A stretch of 64,000 nt of DNA, taken from Bufo bufo (Eukaryota; Chordata; Amphibia; Anura; Bufonidae). The stretch's first letter is position 1, and each line of letters starts with the position of its first letter. Location: positions 511,669,565 to 511,733,564 of the forward strand of contig NC_053390.1 in the NCBI RefSeq assembly GCF_905171765.1, in the 5' to 3' direction. Positions 50,701-60,798 of the stretch are shown one piece after another. The notes under the pieces are model-generated. The model did not search any database. It had not been told where the DNA came from and saw nothing but the letters and a program-made list of their open reading frames with translations. A program made the position numbers and the translations under genes.

Positions 50701-51752
50701 AGTCCAAAGGTACAGTCTTCCCACATTGGACCTTTTTGACTCAAGAGCCAACAGAAAATTAAAGAGGTTCTTCTCCCTCAACCATTTGGACGGCCCGTTA
50801 GCAATTGATGGGTTAGCACAGCACAGGACTGGAGCCAGGAGTTAGGGTATGCCTTCCCTCCATTTTGCCTTATTCCCCAGGTATTAAAGAAAATAAAAAG
50901 AGAGGGGGCCTCGGTTATCCTGATAGCTCTAATGTGGCCAAAGAAGTCCTGGTACTCCAGTCTGCTAAAGTTTGCAGTAGAGCCTCCGTGGACCCTTCTG
51001 TTGAAAGAGGATCTTCTGTACCAGGGTCCGTTAGTCCATCCCAGCACAGAAATTCTGGATTTTGAAAGGGAAGTCTGGTCTAGAAGGGGATTATCCGCCA
51101 AAGTAGTCTCCCCTATGCTGAAGAGTAGGAAGGTGGTTACCTCAACAAAATATAACAAAGTTTGGAATGTTTTTTCAGTTTTCCTAGGACATAGCCCAAA
51201 CCCCTTTTAAGTAGCCTGAAATACCAAAGATCCTAGAGTTTTTGCAAGCAGGGCTAGACTGGAATCTTAAAGCATCTACATTGAAAGTCCAGGTAGCTGC
51301 TTTGTTATTTCTTTGATTCCAGATTAGCAGATCATTTATGGATTAAAAGATTCTTGTCGGCAGCATCAAGAATGCACCCTTCTTTAAGACCATTGTCTCC
51401 CCCTGGGATTTGAATACTGTCCTTTTGGCCCTATCGCAAAAGCCGTTTGAACCATTAAGTGAGATTTCTATTACAATGCTTAATTTCAAAATGGCCTTCC
51501 TTTTAGCTATAACATCTGCTAGACTGGTTTCAGAAATTCAGGCTTTCTCTGCCTCTCCTCCCTATAATACCAATTTAGAGGAGAAGGTGATTATTAGACC
51601 GCTTCCATCCTTTCATCCTAAGGTGGTCTACGATTTTCATAGAAGTCAGGATGTGATCTTCCCTCCTTCTGTCCAAATCCAACCAATATGTTGGAGGAAA
51701 GATTCCATTGCCTGGATGTTAGAAGGTGTTTAGTATTTTACCTAGACTCCAC
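50700..51752 (+). pseudogene. DIRS-B methyltransferase-like end and tyrosine recombinase, truncated
   Basis: The sequence LPTLDLFDSRA-like (about 50720) and IALMWPKKSWYSSLLKF (about 50920-50970) give the methyltransferase-like domain. It runs without a frame change into GLSAKVVSPMLKSRKVV (recombinase start, 51090-51140). The recombinase continues with EPLSEISITMLNFKMAFLLA and ITSARLVSEIQ; box I Arg is present. The domain breaks off at LDVRRCLVFYLDSTTS, before the H-x-x-R and Tyr, at the MITE border 51752. Frameshifts near 51210 and 51400. Non-functional. Confidence 0.8.
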
Positions 51753-52144
51753 AACTTCCGAGAACCAACATCACAATCATTGCAGACTGGGCCTGGAAAA
51801 GAGTCCCGGCCACCTGAGAAGAGTCCTGGTTATTCATGAATTCCTGCTTTCCCTGCCCACCTGCTCATGATTGACAGTCTTCTACCTAGTTTTTTCCCTT
51901 TCTCTCTAGTAGAGAACTGCCGATCATCAGCAGATGGACCGGAGAGCAGGAGATGATGAATAACCATGACTCTTCTCAGGTAGCTTTGACTCTTTTCAAG
52001 GCCTGTGCTGCAATGATTATGATGCTGGTTCTCAGCAACCACTTTCTTTTAGCTCATGAGTGACACACCGCTGAGATCAGCATTTCTGTCACTATTTTAT
52101 GCTGCCCTCAGTGAGGTCAGCATAAAGTTGATGACAGGTTCCCT
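51753..52144. mobile_element. TTAA MITE, 5'-truncated copy (AGGGAACCTGTCATC family)
   Basis: Starts at CGAGAACCAACATCACAATC, equivalent to 4979-4998 in the full copy at 4867-5343, and ends GATGACAGGTTCCCT at 52144 like the full copy. Its left TIR is missing, so the join to DIRS-B at 51752 reflects a deletion or a rearrangement after insertion. Confidence 0.75.
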
Positions 52145-52840
52145 TTTACAGAGAGTGTGCTTTCTGCTGCAGCTCTCTCCCTATCACAGCTCAGGAGGCA
52201 GTTGTAGGATGAAACTGAACATGTGCAGCCATGTCAGTGAGCAGGACAAAAATAAGAAAAACAAACAGTAGGTGTCATTATACAGATGATTTTATTATTA
52301 TTATTATTTTATTGAATAAGTCAGTGGCTATGTTAAATTTTTCATTACAGTTACAAAAGTTTTCAGATCCAGGTGCTGGTTTGAAAACTGTAGAATATTT
52401 TTTGTGGGACAACCCCTTTAAATACTTTATTTATGGATCACAGAAAACAGTAAAAAATGACACCAGAATTGCTATTTTCTATTCATTGCACCTTCCAAAA
52501 ACAGAATAGAGCAGTGAGGAAGATGAGGCAGCTCAGTGTTGTGAAGTGTTGTGATTAGGACAGGTTTTGTGTGTATTAATACAATGGCGGCCATTTTATT
52601 TCTCCTAATGATTGCTCCCTAGACAAAACGAGCCATTATAACTCATGAAAGGTATTTTGGAATATATTTATCATAAAGTAATATTTAAGTATTTTCATTT
52701 TCTTAATTCCTGGAGAAACCACTTTAAGTCACCTTATTAAGACATAAATTCTAAATCTACAATAACAAAATATCAACATTTTTGGAAGGGTTTTTCCAGT
52801 TACAATGTGACTGTTAAGGGGGTTAACATGGAGAATGAGA
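52145..52840. other. Intronic sequence, no feature recognised
   Basis: AT-rich intron with a (TTA)n tract at 52282-52302. No exon or element ends seen. Confidence 0.35.
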
Positions 52841-53060
52841 ACACCCAGTTGCGAATATATTCATACATTTCCAGGAGCAGCACACAACTCTAGGAACTGA
52901 TGCTCCAGCATTGCCCGTAGATTGTAAGCCATCGCGGGCAGGGCCCTCTCTCCTTCTGTACCAGTTTGTAACTCCTCTTGCCCATGCTTATTGCATTTGT
53001 TTAGTATTATGTATGTATACCCCTTTCTTAAGTACAGCGCCATGGAATAAATAGATATGT
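52841..53060 (-). repeat. Interspersed repeat, 3' tail of a retroelement (tentative)
   Basis: Contains ATTGTAAGCCATCGCGGGCA GGGCCCTCTCTCC and ends TACAGCGCCATGGAATAAAT, a widespread vertebrate repeat tail with a (n)AATAAAT end. Class (SINE or LINE 3' end) is not certain. Confidence 0.5.
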
Positions 53061-54397
53061 TCGGAGAACACTAAGTCGGAAAAATTTGGATCTGTCGGTT
53101 TTACACCACTCAAAAAAGCCATAAAAACCACTCGGGTTTATTTCCTTACATCATGCAGTTTTACGGTGTTTTTTACTACCTTTTATTTGTAAGATTTGTA
53201 AGAACTGCGTGAATCAGATTTGTTTCTTCTATTTTATTCGCTATAAAGAAAGACTTGTCAAAATACCAGAAAAAAAGTGCTAAAGGCATCAACATGCTGT
53301 GTTTAAAAAAAAAATGAGAGGTCCAAAAAATGGCACCTAATTAACAAAAACGCTTGTGTGTCCTACATTTATTTTATTTTTTTCACGTAGACTTTCAGCT
53401 AACAGCTGGAGCTGTTTATTTTACAGCAAAAAATGTACCAAAACCTTCTGGTGAAAAAAGCCACTAAAAATACAAAAACTCCATTAAAAACCTATGTCTG
53501 AACCCAACCGTTAGCATAAGAAGTAAAATAATTCCCCAGAGTGTTGACGAAAATACAGTTTTTTAGTATGTTTTAGTGTTTGCTTTTACTTAAGTGGGGC
53601 CCTTGTTAACCTGTTTAGTTTCAGCATGGTTCTCAGTAGGTTACTACTGTGTATGGCAATGGGGATTTTATTTTTTTTTTTTAACTAAAGTTGTGTCAAA
53701 ACATCTAGTGCTGGCAAGCAGGTATTTTTATATATATTTTTTACAACCACAGCCCACTTCCAAGCTCTATTCTAAGGAGCTTGCTATCTTATTTGCAGCT
53801 GATGCACAGAGACAGAATAGCCCATAGGCGACGTAGCCTATTTTCCTTAGACATCAGACATCTATCAAATTTCACCCAAGGTAGAAAAACACACAGATGT
53901 TGTCGCAGATGGGTTGTGCTCGAGGTCCAAACACAAATTTAATGTCAGTGATTTCTCTGAGGGCCTCCTTCAGGTAAGCGGATCGTTTTACCAAACATAT
54001 CATTAGGAGTAAAATGAGTCTGAGGGCTCTGTCTGAAAATTCATGGGGTGGTAATTGGCTTAATTTGTATACTCGGATGGCTGCACGCAGTCTTCAAGTC
54101 CCACATTCAGCCTGGTTTTACAAACTTTTTGCCATTAACTGTTACCTTTCTGGGTAATTACTAGCCTTTTTTCATAGTTACTGTTTGAACCCAGTCACAA
54201 AAACAGAGATGAACATACTCAAATGAAGTTAATTTTCACCTACCGAGCTTTGATGTTATTAACTTTATAAGCTTTAGTTGTAAAAAAGATTCCCTGAAAC
54301 AGTATCCTCTTTTAAATCCCTAAAGCATTCCTCCATCAATAAAAAAGAAAACTTTATTAAAAATAAAATACTACTGCCACATAGGGCTCTTGCACAC
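53061..54397. other. Intronic sequence with weak repeat traces
   Basis: The block GACTTTCAGCTAACAGCTGG AGCTG (53389-53413) recurs at 55519-55540 as GACATTCAGCTAACATCTGG AGCTGG, so part of this is an unnamed repeat. T runs at 53660-53680. No exon. Confidence 0.35.
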
Positions 54398-54401
54398 TTA
54401 A

Positions 54402-54872
54402 AGGAACTGTGTCACCAAAAATTTTATCTGCCACTTAAAACCAGATAGTGACACATCCTTTTTTTCTAATCAGTTTTTTATTTTCGGATTGTATATTTTT
54501 TTTATATTCTATTTTCTGAACAGGATTATGGGGGCGGCCATCTTGCCGTGCTGTTCTTAACAGCATTTAGAAAGCATTAAGAAATTTGCTTTTGGCAGCC
54601 CCATGGGCCATAGACACAATGGTCTGGAGGGGGACCTCATTGACTTATATACAGGCAGGATTAGCATGAGTTAATTGCAGTAAAGTGATCTATGCAAACC
54701 AAGAAGTGGCGCCAATAATAAGACATAGTGGCCAGTGCGAAAAGGATTTTCTTTTTTCTATAAGTAGTGTATATCAAATACATGGAAAATTTAAAAACTT
54801 CATCAAAAGTTCTTTAAAAATATATTGAGCCTAAAAAAGTTAAACAGGTCATTTTCTGATGAGACATTCCCT
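54402..54872. mobile_element. TTAA MITE (AGGAACTGTGTCACC ends)
   Basis: TTAA at 54398-54401 and 54873-54876; left end AGGAACTGTGTCACCAAAA, right end TGATGAGACATTCCCT (diverged inverse). Interior has a CTGTTTTTATAC-type palindrome-free sequence and GC-rich patch at 54530-54560. Non-coding. Confidence 0.65.
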
Positions 54873-54876
54873 TTAA

Positions 54877-55761
54877 CTGCAGATCTGCAGTAGGCAACCA
54901 TTTATACTCTGTGCGTCTAATAGGGGGCCCTAACGTACATGAATTTTGTTTGGTGCATACATTTTTTTTCCCCTCTTTTGGTAACCTGCATTTTTGTGGT
55001 TCTCTTTTGGGCCAACAGTGACCTATCTAGATGGTGTAAACTTCGAAAGGCGGTCTAGACCTGCACCAAATTATCACAGGGGCTCAGGCTGGATGATCAA
55101 TCTGGTGCAGGGACAGACACTTTTCTCTGACTCTATACCAACAATTGCGTGGCTTACTGTGAGACCAACTTTTATCCCAGTACTGTGGCAGAATTTTGGG
55201 CAAAAACCGTGCATCTTATGCCCCACCCTTTCCAGTGAAGCTTCTACCATCTGTTGCATGTCCGGGGAAAAAGTGTAGAAACCCTAGATGCACCAATTTG
55301 CGCCATTTTGTGGCAATCTTTTTGGTGTGGATACATTAGTAAATCTGGGCCAGTGTGCTTGAACAGTGGCGTTATTTTAAAATGAAGTTTTTCTCTATAC
55401 AGGAGGTGATGTCAAGAAGCCTGAAAACGACACAGCAGGCAGGCTGCATTTTGAAAACAAGAAGCCAGAAACAAAAAAAAAATAATGCTTGTGTGGCCTG
55501 CATATGATAATACTATAGACATTCAGCTAACATCTGGAGCTGGCATTTTGACTACAAAAAATTGCACTAAGAGTGTAAAAGTGGAGAAAATGCCAGTAAA
55601 ATGTGTTAAAAAATAAATAAATCACAGGTACAGTGGGCACATACACATGGTCCATGTGACTTGGATCCTGCATGAGCCATTAAATTTTTTCTTTGTTCCT
55701 TTGTCACTGGCCTCCATCTTTCCATGCCACTCTGTGTTGTGGTGTTGATGATATCTCACCC
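54877..55761. other. Intronic sequence, one candidate repeat
   Basis: The block 55021-55370 (GGTGTAAACTTCGAAAGGCG... to ...AATCTGGGCCAGTGT) has the look of an interspersed repeat, with a short inverted end (GTGCAGGGACAGACAC / TGTGGCAGAATT not matching). No ends could be paired. No exon. Confidence 0.3.
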
Positions 55762-55765
55762 TTAA

Positions 55766-56158
55766 TGGGGTTGTCTCATCTAGAACGTTGGTGGCATATC
55801 GCTAGCATATGCCACCAATGTCAGATAGGCATGGGACCTGCACCGCTCTCTAGAATGAAGTTTCCAAACAGAACAAGAGAGCACTGCACATGTGCGGCTG
55901 CCCTCCATTTATTTCTATGGGAGTTACGAATATAGCCAAGCACTGGCTTGGCTATTTCTGACAGTTCCATAGAAGTGAATGGAGCGGTGGCTGCGCTTGG
56001 ACGGTGTGCTCTCCATTCACTTCTGTGAGGCTTCCAAAAATAGCCGAGCGTGGCACTCACCTATTTACGACAGTTCTATAGAAAAGAATGGAGGGCGGCC
56101 ACGCATGCGCAATGCACTCTGTTCTCTGCCACCAATGTTCCAAGTGAGGCATTCCCCT
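55766..56158. mobile_element. TTAA MITE (TGGGGTTGTCTCATC ends)
   Basis: TTAA at 55762-55765 and 56159-56162; left TGGGGTTGTCTCATCTAGAA CGTTGGTGGC and right GCCACCAATGTTCC...GAGGCATTCCCCT form an imperfect inverted pair. An internal block (TTTCTATGGGAGTTACGAAT AGCC) is repeated three times at about 55910, 55965 and 56080 in alternating form. Non-coding. Confidence 0.75.
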
Positions 56159-56169
56159 TTAACCTCTTA

Positions 56170-56639
56170 AGGCTACTTTCACACTAGCGTTTCTATGTTC
56201 CGGTATTCAGATCTGTCATAGGGTCTCAATACCGGAAAAAAACGCTTCCGTTTTGTCCCCATTCATTTTCAAAACGTAACTGAACAGAACGGAATGCTCC
56301 TAAATGCATTCCGTTCCGTTTGGTTGCGTTCGCATACTGGAGAGCAAACCGCAGCATGCTGTGGTTTTCTTTCCGTCATGGGATGCGGAGCAAGACGGAT
56401 CCGTCATGACCCACAACGCAAGTCAATGGGGACGGATTTGTTTAACTCTGACACAATAGAAAACTGATCCGTCCCTGATTGACTTTCAGTGGTGTTCATG
56501 ACAGATCCGTCTTGGCAATGATAAAGATAATACAACCGGATCCGTTCATAACGGATGCAGATGGTTGTATTATCGGTAACGGAAGCGTTTTTACTGAGCC
56601 CTGCCAGATCCAGCAAAAACGATATCGTGAAAGTAGCCT
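56170..56639. mobile_element. Harbinger-like MITE (AGGCTACTTTCACAC ends)
   Basis: TTA at 56167-56169; left end AGGCTACTTTCACACTAGCG, right inverse GTGAAAGTAGCCT. The right TTA is not preserved (TCA). Interior motifs TTCCGTTCCG and GACGGATCCG are inverted in places. It starts 8 bp after the previous MITE. Non-coding. Confidence 0.7.
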
Positions 56640-56874
56640 CATACACGCGACCATGGGGCATCGGCTGTGTGCACTCCACGTTACAGTGCGGACCCATTGA
56701 CTTCATGCCATGACGTTTATTTTAGATTTTTTAAACCATAATGTGAATAGCCAAGGCACCAGGCTGATATGCATTACAAGGAGTTAACACAAAAGTCTTG
56801 AAAAGTGTGTAAGCATTAGATATTTATCTTGGTTGCGGTAATGGACGATGCCACTTTTTTTTTTCTGCTCCTAG

Positions 56875-57049
56875 GCCTGGCTGGGAATTTGAAGGTGCTG
56901 CTATTGTCTACTGCCCATCCAGGAAGACATCAGAACAGGTCACTGCAGAATTGTCTAAGCTGGGCATTTCTTGTGGTACTTACCATGCTGGTATGGCGAT
57001 CCGTGCCAGGAGAGACGTACATCACCGATTTATGCGAGATGAAATACAG
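56875..57049 (+). CDS. WRN: WRN RecQ helicase, internal exon (helicase domain 2, motif IV)
   Basis: This 175 bp exon follows a TTTTTTTTCTGCTCCTAG acceptor and ends at a GTACAG donor. Its first base completes the split Gly codon. It reads [20 protein letters not shown], then [18 protein letters not shown], and ends [14 protein letters not shown] in phase 0. The AIVYCPSRK block is helicase motif IV and the CGTYHAGM block belongs to domain 2 of RecQ helicases; motifs V and VI must be in later exons outside the window. The residue set matches WRN rather than other RecQ paralogues (for example the WEFEG lead and [10 protein letters not shown]). It is the last WRN exon seen. Confidence 0.95.
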
Positions 57050-58635
57050 GTACAGTTGTTTGGATAGCAGTGGTGAACTAGATTCTGATAAACATTCGTT
57101 CTTTCTGGATGCCCATAAGCCCTTCTTCTTATATTTAAAAGTCTACAGAGTTTTTCCACCAATTACATTTATTCGCATCCACAGAGTAGATGAGAAATAT
57201 TAAATCGGTGGGTCCTCAACCAATTCTGAATACTGGAATGGGTGTCCTCCGCCACCTTCACTGGATAATTGTGACCATAGGTTCCTATAGCATAAAAACT
57301 TAGCAGTCGAATACTTTTTTTTTTGGTAGCGCTTCCAATTATTTAAGTGACCATTTTGTGCCTTGTGTATGCTACTATGCCATTCACCACTGTGGGAGAT
57401 ACAGAAACAGCTGAGTACACTCCATGCGACCCATAAAGCTCTGCAGAGTGACAGATTGCATACTTTGTCACGGCTGTATACAAATCCTCATTGAAGCCTG
57501 TTCTAGGGGAGGAGGGCCAGGTTCCCTATTTCTACTGATCAGTGGGGATCCCATCAGTTGCATGTAGCATGTTTTACTTATCTTGTGGATGTGGATACAT
57601 TTTATAGGTGAGGAAACCCCTTTAATGATCATATAATGAAAAGTTTTATTATCCTGTTAGACCTCTAATTGCTGTCAGTGAATGGGAACACTCTTGTTTA
57701 CAGTTCATCGGCAAGTCCTAACTTGGACCTGCTGAGAACTTATTCTATTCAATGTAGACAGTCCCCTGTGTGTTTAAATAGGTTTTTCCATTTCAGAAAT
57801 TCATGGCTGAGATTGGAATACCAATCTTATGTGGCGACCAGGGTGGTTGGGATTACTGAAACGGCGGTGCAAGTTATATTAAACTTTTTCCATACTGGAA
57901 AATAGAGTGCAGGCACAAGATGACAGGTCTTGGCGCTAAGTGTTGCACTTCTTGAAGAGCAGCAGGAGAAGCGCCCAGACCAGAAGGTACAGCACAGGTT
58001 GGAACATACAAGTCTCGGTGCTAGGAGAGCAGCAGGCACTAAAAGAATAGCCCTGTCAATCCAGGGGAAGGGGGGAGGGACTGAAGCTGAAGGGAGTGTA
58101 AGAAACTGGTGCTCCCAGGGCTCTGGCCAGCCCTTTGGTGCTCCAGTTAGGTCATTTGCATATAAAATAATAAAAATGTATTTTTCTCTGCAATGGGGCC
58201 ACAGATAGTCTTTGAGGACCAAGGGACGTATTTGTCCCATGTTTTTAATTGCCTGTATCATCTGATTAAGAACTTTAAAATACTTTTATTTTTTTTTGTT
58301 TGAGTCAAAATATAAGTTCTTATCAACAAATGGATCTAGCTTTTTGCCAGTTATTTCATGAAATGGCTTAGTTACAGCAACTAAAGTCTACGGACTTTTG
58401 GCTCTCCATTAAAAGTAACCTAAATAGTCACATTTGTCCCATGTCATAACTCCTCCCCCAAAAATGACACAAGTGTGGAAATGCTTTTATTTATTGTTCA
58501 AATACATTCTTAAATGGAAAAAAATATAATTATTTTTATATTGATGACGGTAATCTCATGTTCCTCAAAGGGTTTTAATAAGGGTATAGTTTTTATCAGA
58601 ATGATTAACCTTAACAGGGTGTATGCTTGGTTTAA
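57050..58635. other. Intronic sequence after the last WRN exon
   Basis: No further exon found up to the window end; I searched for the motif V block with GMGINK-like coding sequence. The region has GC-moderate stretches and a - strand open frame at 57827-58261 with no domain. A possible TTAA element end is at 58632. Confidence 0.4.
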
Positions 58636-59573
58636 AGGGTTTCTGTCACCAGAATTAACCCTATATGGGTACTTTCACACTAGCGTTATTCTTTTCTGGC
58701 ATAGAGTTCCGTCTTAAGGGCTCAATACCGGAAAAGAACTGATCCGTTTTATCCCCATGCATTCTGCATGGAGAGCAATCCATTCAGGGTGCATCAGGAT
58801 GTCTTCAGTTCAGTCTTTTTGACTTTTCAGGACGGAGATAATACCGCAGCATGCTGCGGTTTTATCTCCTTCCAAAATTACGGAGCACTTGCCGGAATGC
58901 AGGATCTGGCAGTTTTTACCATTGACATGCATTAATGCCGGATCCGGCCACGAGTGTTCCGGGAAAACGGATCCGGCATTGTGGTCTGCGCATGCTCAGA
59001 CCGCTAAAAATTTGAAAAACATAAATGCCGGATCCGTTTTTCCAGATGACACCGGAGAGACGGATCCGGCATTTCAATGCATTTGTCATTCGGATCAGGA
59101 TCCTGATCCATCTGACAAATGCCATCAGTTTGCATACATTTTGACGGATCCTCTGCCGCAAGTGTGAAAGTACCCTTAAACTAGCTGACATGAGCGATGT
59201 GCTAATGTCAGCTGAACCTAACTAGCCTATTCCTACTTTTATCTATGCCCCCGTTACTCCAGAAATATAACTTTTTATAATATGCTAATTAGCCTCTAGG
59301 AGCAGGGGGAGGTGTTGCCCCTGCTCCTAGAGGCTCCATTCTCCCACCTCTGGCCACGCCCTGCTACACTAGATTGACAGGACCAGGCAGCGTTGGTCTC
59401 CTACTGCCGGCCCTGTCTGCCATGTAAAACTCGCGCCTCCGCCGTCCCGTTCAGTATTTGGCGCAGGAGCAGTGAGTGAATGGCGCTCACCGGCTGCCTC
59501 ACTGTATTCGGCGCGAGATTTCCCCAGCGCACAGGGCCTGCAGTTGGAGGTAAAGGCTGCCTTTAAGGACCTT
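58636..59573. mobile_element. TTAA element (AGGGTTTCTGTCACC end), host of a nested MITE
   Basis: TTAA at 58632-58635 is followed by AGGGTTTCTGTCACCAGAAT. The sequence AACCCTAT at 58657-58664 continues at 59176 with TTAAACTAGCTGACATGAG, so a Harbinger-like MITE (58667-59175) is nested in it. The right end is lost or cut by the element starting at 59578. An inner inverted pair (GCCTCTAGGAGCAGGGGGAG and the inverse CCCCTGCTCCTAGAGGC) is at 59291-59337. Confidence 0.55.
58667..59175. mobile_element. Harbinger-like MITE (GGGTACTTTCACAC ends)
   Basis: Ends GGGTACTTTCACACTAGCGT and AGTGTGAAAGTACCC; flank TTA on the right (59176-59178) and TAT on the left. Interior gccggatccg motifs occur four times (58938, 58970, 59028, 59062) in both senses. 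Same group as 56170-56639. Non-coding. Confidence 0.75.
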
Positions 59574-59577
59574 TTAA

Positions 59578-60776
59578 CCCCTTACATGTACGGCACAGCT
59601 GGACATGACTTGAGGACCAGCGTCGTACATGTACGGGGCAAGGTCCGCCAGATGCTGGGAAGAAATCGCAGTGGAATCGGGGCACCATGGCTGCTCTTAC
59701 CGGCAGGCATCCATGCATTTCCGCCCCCCTGCAGCTCCAAGCGCTGCGATTGGCTGGTCAATGAAGACCGAATCATCGCAGCGCCGTAAGCAGGAGGAAG
59801 CTGCGGGGGGGGGGGGGGTCATGGGGAGGTGACCGTTGCTGGACTAGTCAGCTCTGGTTTCCTCCGATGACCTGCTTTCTGGGACTTGATCACCACCACG
59901 GCGATCTACTGCTTCCTGTAAAGAAGAAGAAAAAAAGAACATCTGCTACAGTGATTAAATTTTTTTTTTGTGCAGCAGAAGTTCCAGATCCCGAATCCAC
60001 CTCCCTTCCCAAGCCCTAGTCCGTGTCCCTATCTCACCCCCCCCCCCCACCCCCCATCTAATTTAGCCTACGATGAACAAATTTTATCTGGCTTTTTTTT
60101 TTCCTTGCTCTGCACCACTTTTTTAGTGTGCGAGCTGTGAACTCCAAACACTGATCAGTCCGTAATCCACTGTTCAGCACCTGGGCTCATTTCTTTGGTG
60201 CAGATAAATAAAAAAAAATTAAATTTTATCTGTGCTTTTTATTTTAAGAAGTAATAGTTAGAAATATATATATATATATGTTGATTTTTAGATGTTCTTT
60301 TTTTGTATCTGCAGTAAATTGTAGTAAAGTTTTATACTGCAGTGTCTGCACGGACGCACCAAACGTCCGCTTGCGTGCGTTCTGCAACCCTGAGCACCAA
60401 TAAGTACCATTTTTTTTACTAGTCGCTTTTGTGCTGTTTTCTTGTATTTTTTACACAAAAAATTAAAATAAAAATCTTGTGTTAAATAGAAATCAATTTT
60501 AGGTAGTGTTTGGTGTAGATTTTTGCACGCATATAATATCCTGTGTGCGTGCGTCCTGCACCTGCTGAGCGCTGATCAGACACATCCATTTTTCTGATCG
60601 GTCTGCTCAGTTTACTGTGCAGATTTTTTTTCTTCGTGTAGATATATATATAATCGGAGTGCTGTCCGATTTTTTTCTATTTGTCTACTAGTGGGTAAGC
60701 TCCAGTTACCGTACTTGGACTTTGCACCCGTTTTTGTTTGCTCCAAAGGTGGTGCTGCCAGTTGTTTTTCATAATA
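59578..60776. repeat. Probable piggyBac-type TTAA element end and interior
   Basis: A TTAA at 59574-59577 is followed by CCCCTTACATGTACGGCAC and, at 59627-59640, the inverse CGTACATGTACGGGG-like block, which marks a short hairpin at the left end. The rest (to about 60776) is AT-rich with G and C runs (59803-59818, 60037-60055) and repeated GTGCGTGCGT / GCACGCATA patches at 60374 and 60525. No right end recognised. Confidence 0.4.
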
Positions 60777-60798
60777 AATATATATATATATATATATA
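60777..60798. repeat. TA dinucleotide microsatellite
   Basis: About eleven TA units directly before the left TIR of the next Tc1 element. It contains many TA target sites. Smaller TA tracts lie at 60263-60278, 60645-60653 and 42828-42838. Confidence 0.9.

Larger units (their letters stand above)
46471..51752 (+). mobile_element. DIRS-type retrotransposon copy B (decayed, interrupted by Tc1 DD37E)
   Basis: A third DIRS element, same strand as WRN, from a different subfamily: gag-like exon 2 (from 46471), RT (49260-50180), RNase H (50330-50640), methyltransferase-like (50700-51060) and tyrosine recombinase (51060-51752). A Tc1-superfamily element (46900-48447) is inserted in the gag part. The 3' end is cut off at a MITE (51753); inverted repeats and the internal complementary region are missing. 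Many stops and frameshifts. Confidence 0.85.

Noticed and set aside
50778..51158. A 126-codon frame on the - strand over DIRS-B
   Set aside because: Antisense shadow of the methyltransferase and recombinase region; no domain.
52841..53060. Possible tRNA-like or small RNA gene
   Set aside because: No cloverleaf with A and B boxes could be drawn; the sequence looks like a common 3' repeat tail.
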